From: Protopterus annectens
Taxonomy: Eukaryota; Chordata; Ceratodontiformes; Protopteridae
Direction of reading: 5' to 3'
Assembly: GCF_019279795.1 (NCBI RefSeq)
Contig: NC_056748.1
Span: forward strand, 697,140,806 to 697,204,805
Length of the DNA: 64,000 nt
Shown: one piece after another, positions 44,287-54,959 of the stretch
Numbering within the stretch: position 1 is the stretch's first letter
Layout: each line of letters opens with the position of its first letter
Position numbers and translations under genes: made by a program
Notes under the pieces: model-generated
What the model was told of the DNA's origin: nothing
What the model saw: only the letters and a program-made list of their open reading frames with translations
The model's database searches: none

Positions 44287-47267
44287 CTCCTCAGTACAAC
44301 CCTTATCTACAGAGCTAGCATGACTTGAAGACAGGAAAAATACACACACACAAAGTACAAGAATAAACAACATATATAACCACCTAATTTCAGCAAGCCC
44401 ATCTGCAGGTCAAGTATGGATACACCTCACTGATTCAGAACGAAGGTTTGATAGTAATATGCACCTACTACAGTAAAGTCTTTGCTGCAGACCAATGAAA
44501 AAAGTGCATATCTGTAATCAGAACTTTAGCTGGCTCATCAAGCACCTGGTGCCCATACCTGATATCGCAACCCACCAAAAGACTTCAGCTTTGTAGCAAG
44601 CAAATTAGTTCATTTACACCAATCTGCTTCCTACAGCCAGACCCACGCCCCCCTCTGCTCTCCTAGCACACAGCAAAAAAAATCAGATTGATACACTTGT
44701 ACCGATCAGCACTACAACCAGACACACACTGCCTCAGCTCTTGTACCAGTAATGCAGGAACTGCACTTCATGCAATGCCTCCTAAACCTTTGTGCCCAGG
44801 GCAGCTACCTCCTTACCCCCACCCTTGCTACACTGCTACCTGGGATACCTGCCTTCAGAAGCATTTAGCTGTTGACTAACATTTGGAAAAATCTCAGGAG
44901 CTGAAGATTAAATCTTCTGGAACTGGAATGAGAGTAAGAACTAAAGGCAAGAAATGAAAAAGCATAAGCCTAAAGTACTGAGGAAACAAAATATGCCAGA
45001 CTCCTGGAATTACAGTCTAAATGGAGGTGATGACCTCCAAAAATAAGAGTGTTTTTCAGGAGACAAACTTCAGAGGTGCTAAATCAGACAGTCTGAACAA
45101 ATCCGTGCAAGCTTGTCAATCATGAAGTTCAGGTATTGAAGGGAAGTGGGGTCTTCAGAGAAAAGAAAAGTCACATAATCCCCTTTGAGAAACTACTTAC
45201 ACAGCCAGTGCTAGAATATACTTCTGTCCCTCCCAAAGTCACAGTGTACAGAGATGTCTAAAAATATGTAACGTGATCATGGAATAACAAACCCAAGTCA
45301 AACGGGATTACCTTCAGACTGACCAACTGAGGTGGCACAAGATACCTTAAATCCCAGAAAATGAACCCCTTCCTTCAGAATAAGCATGTAGACAGAAGAA
45401 ACACAAACCGCCTGTCTACACCCAGAAAATGTGAGCATATCTATTTCCTCCTTTTAATGAACTTCATCAACTGGTTGTCTGAACTGTGGAGGGTCTTTAG
45501 ATTCAGTTCTCCTCCAGAATCTTAAGTCCATGAAACTATAACTGTAGCTCTAGCAGGTAGATTTACAGGACCCTCTTAAAAGGGGTTAATATCCCCTGGA
45601 CTATGGAAAAACCCAAGTAGTGCTTCTACCAAACTAACATAGCACCTATGATCAGACTCTCTGGGAAGATCATATCATTTCAAAGCACAGTTACCTACCT
45701 ATGAACCTATAAGTATGACACCAAAAGCTTCTCTGCTAATGGCTGCTTAGTATTCTGTAGGGACTAGAACCTTCACTATGCTTTCCAAATCCTGTATCAT
45801 TATGTTTGCAAGTGGAACTGATAAGACTGTGGCTACTATCAAAAGGTGCAGGACAGCCTGAGCTACGACACTCTGCAGCACCCCCTCCCACGAGCCCAAG
45901 CACGTGACTTCCTGAGCCCTAGCAGACAGTAATAACAGACACTGAAGGGTGATGAGCTTTGACCCATAAAGATAGTCTTCCTAGTTAGGTTTAGGAAACT
46001 CTTCTCCAAGCATCTGCAAATATGGAAGCATCCTATCTCTAAGGATCATACTGGTCAGCTCCAGAGTCAGATAGCTCTGCATGCTTCTTTACCACTTGAT
46101 CCACTAAGGAAAATAAAATCATGGTCAAGGGACCAAAATCCTAACATGAAAGAGCACAGAACCCCCTTATTCATCTTGCCCAAAGTGTTGGCCCTCCTGC
46201 TTAGGAAGAAAGAAGAAAAATGCTGTAATCTCCAGGATCTACAATGGACTGAAGAAAGCAATGGATGAGTCCACCCAAGAATGTGTGAATAGGATTCCAC
46301 AACAATACAATGGTGGCTTACAGAGGGAAGCAGCATTCTGGGAACAGAAGGTACATGTTTCTAAGTTGTAGCAGAATCCTTAAGGACGGCCTCCACTTGG
46401 GGTGACACTCATCCTTCCTACCAAGATGCTAACTAATGCATTTCTGGGAAGTTAAGAGGAGGCACAAGACAGTTCAAAAGTGGGCTTAATGAGTCTCAGA
46501 AGAGTTATAGGAAGGGGAAGACTCACTGTTTTCATTGGTCTCCAGGCAAGAGCCTCTTTCGCCTCAAAGTTCAATTCCCAGGATAGTGGAGGTGAAGAAA
46601 GAACCTCATTAACTCTGGCTCTCAAATGGTCAGGCTCATGCTTAATAAAAAGGCAAGCGATTAAACTCATTATGGATGAATACTGAGGGTTGGGTGACAA
46701 TACTCCTGCACTCAGGAAGTGCCTGTTTTGGAAGTACTGTACAGGAGAGTCAGATGTAGAAGCTGCCACTGACATCAGGTCATGCTTCTTGATGGTGCAC
46801 TTAAACTGTGAAGGCATGTTTCACCTGATTTCAAAGAGTTTATAAACATTTCGTGCCTGGGACTTCCCAGTGGACTAGAAGGTGTAAGAAGCCTTCTCAA
46901 TTGTGTTTGCAAGTCCTGATGAAGTCCATGGGGAAGCCTAGACAGAACACTACAGATTCCTAAGAGTGCCCATACAACATGTAACAGCAACTTTATGGGA
47001 GATGTCGGAGACTGAAGAGCTTATCTTTACTGGCTAATGACAGGTTTGAGATCAAACTCTCACTAGCTAAGAGGGAACTGACAACAGACAAGGTGGACGT
47101 GTCAGGGAAAGGATGCAACAGACCCTCTCACATTACTCCAGCACCATCGCAGTACTGCACAAGGGGTTCTCTTGTCAATCCCACACTGGGATTACCCAAT
47201 ATTTCCTAGATGTCATGGTAATGAACTTCTCTAGTCACTGCATGTCGTGATGTGCCAAGCACCATAA
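44287..47267. other. Spacer between D3 and D4; no supported gene
   Basis: Short open frames only. A minus-strand frame at 46,452-46,817 (SSPPLSWELNF, YSSIMSLIACLF) and sequence near 45,050-45,180 faintly recall DIRS genes, but too weakly to call. CCTATGAACCTAT at 45,699-45,711 may be a relic CR1 tail. Confidence 0.4.
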
Positions 47268-47505
47268 AGTACAGTTGTGTACCTACCATAAATGTAGATG
47301 TTCAAGTGTATTCACTGTTGCAGTCATTACACTTGGGTTATCCTGCTGGCAGGTGACCCGTAGTCGGCCCAAGTTCCAAAGTCTTGGTCCGGCGTTGGTT
47401 GCTGTCGCCTCTTCCCTGACGTCAGTGCGCCAGTGGTATAAAAGTTGCAACCAACGCCATTTTCTTCAGTTCTTCTTGCCCCAGATGTCAGGTGCCCCCA
47501 GATAT
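47268..47505. repeat. D4 left inverted terminal repeat
   Basis: Inverse of 52,665-52,870. It carries TGACGTCA at 47,417-47,424 and a TATAAAAG box at 47,437-47,444, directed rightward into the element's 3' end. Confidence 0.9.
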
Positions 47506-47660
47506 GAAGGCTGTAAAGATAAAAATATGGCAAACAACCATGCATATATTACTAAAAACATTTCCTTCTTCTAAAAGCAAATACACCATATAGGTTTGTA
47601 TACAGTTGAGAAGTACAGAATAGTCCCCGCAAAGAGGGGGATGGTGAGTGGGTAACCAGG

Positions 47661-47760
47661 ACTGCAACAGTGAATACACTCGAACATCTACATTTATGGT
47701 AGGTACACAACTATACTATGTTCATCGTGTTTCACTGTTGCAGTCATTACACTTGGGTAG
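47661..47760. repeat. D4 internal complementary region
   Basis: 47,661-47,716 complements the left end. 47,717-47,760 (ATGTTCATCGTG onward) complements the right end. One or two mismatches to each. Confidence 0.9.
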
Positions 47761-47790
47761 AATCCCAAAACTGAGGTAGGGTGGCTGGGT

Positions 47791-48830
47791 CTAGATTGGA
47801 TTTGGCGATGCTAACAAGCCCTGCAGAACTGCAGTGGCAAAGCCTGCTCTGGATTTGGAGTAGAGAGGCAGGTGGTAGTGCTTGGTAAAAGTGTGCACTG
47901 AGCTCCAGGTTGCAGCTTCTAAAATGTCTTTGGTTGGTACCCCTCTGAGGAAAGCTGCTGAAGTGGCTGCTGCTCTGGTAGAATGAGGCCTAATGCCCTT
48001 AGGCACAGATTTGCCATGTTGTGCATAACAGAAGCGGATGCAATGTCCTATCCATTTGGAGATTGTCTGCTTTGTAATAGGTTTTCCTTGTGATCCTGCA
48101 GCATATGCTACAAACAGTTGCTCAGTTTTTCTGAAAGCTTTTGTTTTGTCCAAGTAAAATCGTAGCTGCCTGTGTATATCCAAAGAGTGCAGAAGTCTTT
48201 CCCCTTTATTCTGGGGATTTGGGTAGAAAGTAGGCAGATGAATAGTTTGGTTTAAGGCCACATTGGAGACACTTTTGGCATGAATGTTGGGTTCGTCCTT
48301 AGAGAAATTCTGTCCTGGTGAAAAATGAGGAAAAATTCCACAGCCATCAATGCCTGCAACTCTGAAATTCTTCTTGCTGAAGTTATTGCTAGGAGCAGAG
48401 CAGTTTTCCATGACAAGAATTTTAGATCTGCTGTGCTGGCTGGTTCAAATGGAGGCAGTGTTAGTTTTTCTAAAACAAAATTGAGGTCCCAAGTAGGTAC
48501 TAGTGCTCTCCTAGGGGGTCTTATATTCTTTGCCCCTCTGAGGTACTGTCGTAGTAGAGGATGTGAAAAAATAGGAGGATCCATATTGTAATGAGCATAA
48601 ATGGCACAGGCATGGATTTTAATAGAAGAAAAATATAGGCCTTTGTCCAACATCTCAGTCAGGTATTGTAAAATCTGAGGTATTGGGTCGAGCCCTTGTG
48701 CCTGGTTCCAAGCACAGAATCTCTTCCATTTTTCCACAAAAGATTTCCTAGTGCTGGGTCTCCTGGCTTCCAAAATTACATCCATAACATCTTTAGAGAG
48801 AGGTGCAGTCTGAGTGGCTGCATTATCTGC
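47791..48830 (-). pseudogene. D4 tyrosine recombinase, one frameshift
   Basis: The first part (to 48,252) has SKDVMDVILEARRPSTRKSF, SSIKIHACAIYAHYN, TWDLNFVLEKLTLPPF and the catalytic Arg in ITSARRISELQAL. A small deletion at about 48,270 shifts frame into the second part (48,411-47,791). That part reads RLLHSLDIHRQLRFYLDKTK and TKQTISKWIGHCIRFCY, with HxxR in RPHSTRAAATSAAFLRG, then LEAATWSS and the Tyr nucleophile in HTFTKHYHLPLY. It ends at 47,791, just before the ICR. All catalytic residues that I can see are present. Confidence 0.9.
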
Positions 48831-50720
48831 CATGCTGCCAGGTTTAAGGTTCTGAGTTGACTGTGCAGAATCTGATTGTTTTGCTGTGTCAGAAGATGAG
48901 GGATTTGAGGTAGAGGCCAAGGTGGGCCTTGGGACAAAATCTTTAGGATTGGGTACCAGTGCTGGCGTGGCCAGTCTGGTGCAATCAGGATCATTTTTGG
49001 CCTCTCCTGTCTGACTTTTAGAAGCACCTTGGTGAGAAGAGACATCGGAGGAAAGGCATAGACTGTCAGTTTTTTCCAGTTGAAAGATAGAGCATCCACT
49101 TTCCATGCTTGAGAGTGATAAGTCCTTGTGCAAAATTTCTGTAATTGACAATTGTGAGGGGAGGCAAAAAGATCTATGTCTGGGCGTCCCCATTCCCTTG
49201 TTATCATGTTGAACACTTGTGGATTTAGCTGCCATTCATGAGGATCAATGAGATTTCTGCTTAGTTCGTCTGCCAGTGTATTTTTTGTTCATGGCAGGAA
49301 TTGTGCTTGCAGATGTACCTGGTAGGTCAGTGCTGTGTTCCACAAAGTCATGGCTTGTCTGCATAGGGGGTAGGAATGTGTGGCCCCTTGACTGTTTATG
49401 TACCACATAACTGTGGTATTGTCCGTCAATACTAATAATTGTCCTGGATGTATTAGGTCAGGGCATTCTGTACAGCTAGCAACTCTTTTTGATTGATGTG
49501 AAGATGCATTTGTTCCTTGGGCCACGTGCCCGGAGTACATTTTCCTGCCATATGTGCTCCCCAGGCATAATCCGATGCATCCATTGTTATTGTCTGCCTG
49601 GCTGTAGGTAAGGTGAAAGGGTGCCCCTTGTTGTGGTGACAGGCCTGGGACCAGCATCGAAACTCCTGTTGTAGGCAGGGAATCAAGGTTATGATTGTCT
49701 CTAGGCTGTGACAATGCTGGGTCCAAACACTTTTTAGATACCACTGTAGTTTCCTCATATGCAGCTTGGCATATGGAATTAGTAGAATGCAAGATGCCAT
49801 GAAACTCAGGGCCTTCAGAATTTTTCTTGTAGGGAGCTGGGTCTTTGTTGCCATCATTTGAAAGTAATGAGTCAGTTGCTTTTGTTTGTCTGGCATGTGA
49901 TAAGCCATCTGGGTAGTTGTATTTAAGCTTGCACCCAGGAATATTATCTCTTGAAAAGGCACTAGTTTTGATTTCTTTTCGTTTACTCTGTACCCTAGGC
50001 AAATCAGTAATATTTTTACAAACGCCAGGTGCTTTAGAAGAATGTCCTTGCTCTCTCCTTGAATAAGGCAGTCGTCCAAGTAAGGATATATTTGAATTCC
50101 TTTTTGTCTGCAAAATGCAATTACTGGTGCCAGGCATTTTGTGAAGACCCTGGGTGCAGTAGATAAGCCAAAGGGCAGTGCAGAGAATTGATAATGCATT
50201 GAGCCTGCTATAAATCTGAGGTATCTTCTGCATGAGTGTCTGACTGGCACGTGCATGTATGCCTCCTTGAGATCCAAAGTAACTAGCCAAGCCTCTTTGC
50301 CCAGCATGGGCAAGTGTTGTTGTAGTGTTAACATTTTGAATTTTGGAACATCCAGGAAAGTGTTTAGGATTGACAGGTCCAGTATTGGTCTCCATGCTTT
50401 GTCCTTTCTGGGTACTAGGAAAAGTCGTGAGTAAAATCCATGCTTTGTCCTTTCTGGGTACTAGAAAAAGTCGTGAGTAAAATCCTTGGCCCTGTTCTTC
50501 TTGTGGAACGTTTTGAATAGCTCCCATATCCATAAGAGCAGCAATCTGTTTTTGTGCCTCTGCCCATTGGTTTTGTGGCAGGTTTGGCATACCTTTTGGT
50601 TTTGGAAGTGTGGAAGTGGAACCTGTACCCTTGAGAAACTATATTCAACACCCATTGGTCTTGGGTGATCATGTGCCAATTTTTTGAAAAACGTGTTAGC
50701 TTTCCCCCTAGGGGTGCTGT
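48776..50720 (-). pseudogene. D4 reverse transcriptase-RNase H
   Basis: The N-terminal block is GGKLTRFSKNWHMITQDQW (about 50,700), then a frame change to GQGFYSRLFLVPRKDKAW, broken by the 46-bp duplication. From 50,334 the RT is open: LVTLDLKEAYMHVPV, SALPFGLSTAPRVFTKC, IYPYLDDCLIQ. It continues through the thumb into RNase H (ITMDASDYAWGAHM, INQKELLAVQNAL) to 49,453. A frameshift there leads to LTDNTTVMWYINSQGA, a stop after AQFLP (about 49,289), and TLADELSRN with the conserved tail DIDLFASPHNCQLQKF down to 48,776. Confidence 0.9.
50394..50485. repeat. 46-bp tandem duplication in the D4 RT
   Basis: Units 50,394-50,439 and 50,440-50,485 are identical but for one base (CTAGGAAAAG against CTAGAAAAAG). 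D3 has one unit at the homologous place (around 41,872-41,917). The extra 46 bp shift the frame within the FYSRLFLVPRKDK block. Confidence 0.9.
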
Positions 50721-50754
50721 CAACTGGTAAGAGCTTGGCATTTGCAGAGGGAAG

Positions 50755-52552
50755 TCATAGTGACCGTTTCCTATAAGGTTGCGATTTGTCTTCTCCTCCT
50801 TTGGGGGCTGAAGCACCCCATTGTTTAGGTCTGTAGGAGCCTTGGGGCTGAGATCTGCCTCTTGGGCGTCTGTATCTGCCTCTTTGTGGCCTGTCTGACA
50901 TTGGAAAGGACCAATTTTTTGAAGGCCAGTTTCTGCTAAATCTAGGTGGCTGAACCTGTAAGAAATCTTTCACAGTTTGCATTGACTTTGCTTTATCCTC
51001 CATTTTCTTTAACACCTCTTCTGCCTTAACACCAAACAAAGTATCATGCTGTAGTGGAGCATCCAATAATTTCATTTTAACATGGTCAGGTAAACTTTGT
51101 TCTTTCAACCAAGCATGTCTTCGAATAACTGAGCCTGTAACTGCGACTCTACAAGAAGCCTCTAATGAATCAAAACCACATTGCAGAGTATGCTTTCCCA
51201 CTTGTTCAACTGCATGCAATAAATCCTGCATTTCTTTACTGTCAGGACCTTCTATATTTGTAACCATTTTCTGCTTTAACAATGACATGAGATACTGCTG
51301 ATATTTAAGCATGTGAAACTGACAGTTTAAAGCTCTTACAACTAAAGTAGCAGAAGTGTAAACTTTCTCTCCCCATCTGTCCACAGCTCTGGAATCCCTC
51401 TCTGAGGGGACAGGATTTTTGGCAGTGGAAGCTTTAACCCCTTTTGGACCCTGAGAAATAGTTTCTGGGTCTGCAGCGGGGTTTTTGTAAAGAAATTTGT
51501 GAGAGTCACGGACCTGTAGTACCCGTCTGGCTTTACTGGTGCAGGGTGTAAAGAATCTGGAAACAGACTAGATTCAGAAAAAACATCATCAACAATTATC
51601 AAGCACAACGGGGATAGCTAAGGGCCTGTGCTGAGGCAATAGAAGGAAATCTCTGAGCCTTTTCTTGGATTCTGAGTAATCCTGGCTCTCCCAATGGAAA
51701 TGCTCCCTCATGGTGTGCAGGGTTTCCCCAAAAGAGTAATCCTCTGGCGGTGAGGCTGAAGGAAAGGACTCTTCAGCATCAGAGTCCTCATAGGGAGGGA
51801 GAGAATAGCCCTGGTCAGAAGAAGAGTCAGAAGAAATGGAAACCTGATCAGAGGAATCATAATCAGTGTCTTGCCTAGGCCTTTTGTCAGGAGGGGAATG
51901 GGAGCCCCTGATTAAAGTAATAAGGTCTTCGGCCATTTTAAACATCTGTTTCTTTGGCATGGATGACTGTTCTGGAGAATGCTGCACTTGTTTCCTTGTC
52001 TTTAATGGTGTTTTTGACTTTGCCTTTGCTGCTGTAGTTGCGTTAATTGTAAGCTGTGAAGGTCTGAAAACACCCTCAGAAGCCGGTGCCTGCTCAGCGG
52101 CTCCGGACCCATCTGAAGGTATATTTTCCGTAGGCCCAATACCTTGAGTTTCCACAGGCCTCGGTGTCTCCACGTGGCTGTCGGTTGCGGCCTGTGGCTC
52201 TGAGGTAGCGGGTGTCAGGGGCTGCAAAAGCGCCTCACTGAGAACCGGTGACGGTCCTAGAAGAGGCTTCGTTGCTGGTTTTGGACCTCGGATGCCTGTC
52301 TTTTTCTTTGTCTTTGCGTTTTTTATACATTCCGGTCTGTTGTTCCGACGGCATTATGTAATTAAATCTTCGTCCAAAATAATGTAAAGCAAAATCAAAC
52401 TGACGTTTAATAATGCGTTTATTGAATCTAGCACAAAACCAACAACTAGTAACGTCGTGGTCAGGGCCTAGGCAAGGAATGCAGTAAGAGTGAAAGTCCT
52501 TATGAGGTATTTGCTTCCCACAAGAAATACAATTATTAACTTTTACTGACAT
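50755..52552 (-). pseudogene. D4 gag-like protein
   Basis: Starts at MSVKVNNCISCGK (52,552), about 170 bp below the TATA box. The N-terminal module is C-x2-C-x12-C-x2-C-L-G-x2-H-x4-C-x2-C (CISC ... CIPCLGPDH ... CWFC). It then has RFNYIMPSEQQ, an acidic Ser-rich part, the conserved core YTSATLVVRALNCQFHMLKY and RVAVTGSVIRRHAWLKEQ, and a basic tail. Frameshifts at about 52,235, 51,595 and 51,360 break it. Homologous to the D3 gag over its whole length. Confidence 0.85.
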
Positions 52553-52664
52553 CGGTTTGGAGCAAGAAAAGGTTTCCCCAACGGGGTACTTAGCTTTATT
52601 GAAGACTTAGGTTCTGAAATTCAATTTTGAAAATATCAGGAGTCGGCCGACTGGCACTTGCGAA

Positions 52665-52870
52665 CTGCTTATGCTTCGGGCACCGCGCGGCAAGAAAGAC
52701 TGAAGAAAATGGCGTTGGTTGCAACTTTTATACCCCTGGCGCACTGACATCAGGAAAGAGGTGACGGAACTGATGCCGGACCAAGACTTTGGAACTCGGG
52801 CCGACTACGGGTCACCTGCCAGCAGGATAACCCAAGTGTAGTGACTGCAACAGTGAAACACGATGAACAT
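52665..52870. repeat. D4 right inverted terminal repeat with promoter
   Basis: Inverse of the left ITR. On the minus strand a TATAAAAG box at 52,725-52,732 is directed at gag. The CRE here reads TGATGTCA, one base off the palindrome kept in the left ITR. Confidence 0.85.
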
Positions 52871-53222
52871 CCATCAACCTTTTAATAGGGATAAAGCAGG
52901 ACTCAAGCTTGTCCCCTCATTTACTGCTGGTTAGATTGAAATTTTGCACTAATGGCAGTGCCTGGTGTCACGCTTCTCATCCAAAAAATACAGACAGAAC
53001 TGATGTGGGTGACCGCATGGACATCTGGAAGGCTTCAATTTTCTGGATAGGTTTCTATGACAAATTCTAGGACTGACACATGAAATGCATGTTTCAGAGG
53101 CTAGCCAATGCCCTCTTATTCCAATGCATAAGGCTATGGAGTGCACTGGGAGGAAGAATGTATGTACCTTACAGTGGAGGTGACAAAATAATTCAGTAAA
53201 ATTAGTAGCAGAAAAGAAGATA
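52871..53222. other. Spacer between D4 and D5
   Basis: About 350 bp with no recognisable feature. Confidence 0.5.
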
Positions 53223-53412
53223 AAAGAAAGTTATGTACTCACCATAAGGTTCCATCTGAGTTGCTGCTTTTCATTTGTCTTCAACCTGTGGGAATAATGA
53301 TCCATTATAGATCCGACCGGCTGAATTTTCCAGCATCAGAGCTGAGCTCCAAGCTCCTCCCGTACCCATAGTCCTCCGGTCTCCTTCCTCCCCTCAGATC
53401 AAGTTTGCTGCC
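53223..53412. repeat. D5 left inverted terminal repeat
   Basis: Inverse of 58,985-59,144; shared words include TCTTCAACCTGT, TTTTCCAGCATC and GAGCTCCAAGCTCCTCCC. Confidence 0.85.
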
Positions 53413-53580
53413 AACAGTAGCACCGCGACCTAACCAACTGCCTAACACACTGGCAGTAGTTCTCTGAAAGCACAATCAGGAAGACAGAAGCTTACTAGAG
53501 TAGGGCTATGCCTCTTTCATCCGGTCTACCACACAGCCCCCATAAGGCAGGGAGAAGGAGGGAGGGATAGTTAAAGACAA

Positions 53581-53672
53581 ATGAAAAGCAACAACTCAGA
53601 GGGAACATTATGGTGAGTACATAACTTTTTTATCTGTAGTTGTTTTGATTTGATCTTCAACCTGTGGGAAAG
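53581..53672. repeat. D5 internal complementary region
   Basis: 53,581-53,631 complements the left end. 53,632-53,672 (ATCTGTAGTTG onward) complements the right end. Confidence 0.8.
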
Positions 53673-53689
53673 AGTCCCCAGCTACCAAA

Positions 53690-54800
53690 AGAACCTTGGA
53701 GGTCCTCATGGAAGGATGCTCCAGAGCACGGCAGAGCCAAAGAATGCACTGCCTCTGGATAGGAGATCCAACTTAAAATGCAAAATAAATGTGAGTGGTG
53801 ATGATCAAGTAGCTGCTGAGCAAATGTCATCCAAAGAAACCTTACACCAAAAGGCTGCTGAAGTAGCCACAGACCTGGTAGAATGTGCCCTGACATGACC
53901 TGGTAGAGATTACCTTTGGCTTTATAGGCTAAAGCTATGCACTGAGAGATCCAACGGGCAACAGTTACATTGGAAACAGGTTTACCAAAGAAAGGCTTAG
54001 AAAAGGAAACAAATAGCTGATCAAACTTACGAAGGGACTTTGTTCAATGTAAATAGAAACGCAGTTGCCTATGAACATCGAGCAAATGCAATTTATACTC
54101 TCCCTTATTCTGGAAGTTCGGAAAGAAAACAGGGAGATTGATGACCTGGTTGATGTTGGACTCTGAAGCCACTTTCAGAAGAAAGGACGGGTTCGTCTGT
54201 AAGGAAACTCTGTCTTTATGAAACATCCTATAAGGGGGCTTGACAAATAAGGCCTGAATCAGACACTTTTAGCCGAGGTAATTGCAACTAGAAAAACTGT
54301 CTTCCAAAACAGGAATTGTAAATCCACTGTAGCTGCTTGTTCAAAAGGGGAAGATACCAAGGATTGTAAAATTAGACTAAGATCCCAAGGGGGCGCGGGG
54401 CCCTTGACTGGAGGCCAAAGTAAAAAGGTACCTTTCAAAAAGGCTTTCCAAAGTTTGGAGGAAGCTAGGGAAGCCGAATTATCGCCTATATGAAAAAGGG
54501 ATCCAAATCATGCTGAGACACCCATATCGAGAAACATTTCCACTTACTGGAATAAACCTTCCTGGTGGAAGGTTTGTGAGATGCTACTACGATCTTCTTA
54601 ACTGGAGAAGACAGCTCAGGAGTCCTAGCTATCACTGGAACTGGAGCAGCCAAGCTGTAAGCTTCAGACTGATCAGATCTGGGTGTGGGATCATTGAGGG
54701 ATAGAAGATCAGATCCAGAACCAGATCTAATGTCCAAGGAGGACACACTGCATGAGACAACAGAGAGAGGAACCAAACTTGGCGAGGCCAGAATGGGGCA
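53690..54800 (-). pseudogene. D5 tyrosine recombinase, catalytic Tyr replaced
   Basis: The N-terminal part is KKIVVASHKPSTRKVYSSKW (about 54,560). The middle has FHKDRVSLQTNPSFLLK and YKLHLLDVHRQLRFYL. The HxxR box is RAHSTRSVATSAAF at about 53,870. After it comes AAT-stop-SSPLTFILHFKLD. The Trp position is a stop, and the residue aligned with the nucleophile of D2 (SHYKLD) is Phe. Frameshifts lie in between. Confidence 0.8.
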
Positions 54801-54959
54801 ATGTTGATCACGAAGCTCCCCAGCCGTTGAGCTTTCTGTATGAATTTCATAACCACAGGAGTGGGGGATAAGCATACAGAAGACCAAAGGGCCAAGCATG
54901 AACTAGAGCATCTCCGGGGAGCTCCCCCGGAGGGGGATTCAGAGCAAAAAACTTGCTGC

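Larger units (their letters stand above)
47268..52870 (-). mobile_element. DIRS retrotransposon D4 (family A), full length
   Basis: 5,603 bp; ends fixed by the internal complementary region. Closely related to D3 throughout. It retains the best recombinase gene of the five (one frameshift), but the gag has three frameshifts and the RT a 46-bp tandem duplication. Confidence 0.9.

Noticed and set aside
44900..45250. Possible relic of a DIRS RT start (KGDYVTFLFSEDPT on the minus strand)
   Set aside because: Similarity is short and the motif A and YLDD regions do not follow.
46452..46817. Possible recombinase-like fragment (WELNF, YSSIMSLIA)
   Set aside because: Only a few residues agree with the DIRS core-binding region and the catalytic boxes are absent nearby.
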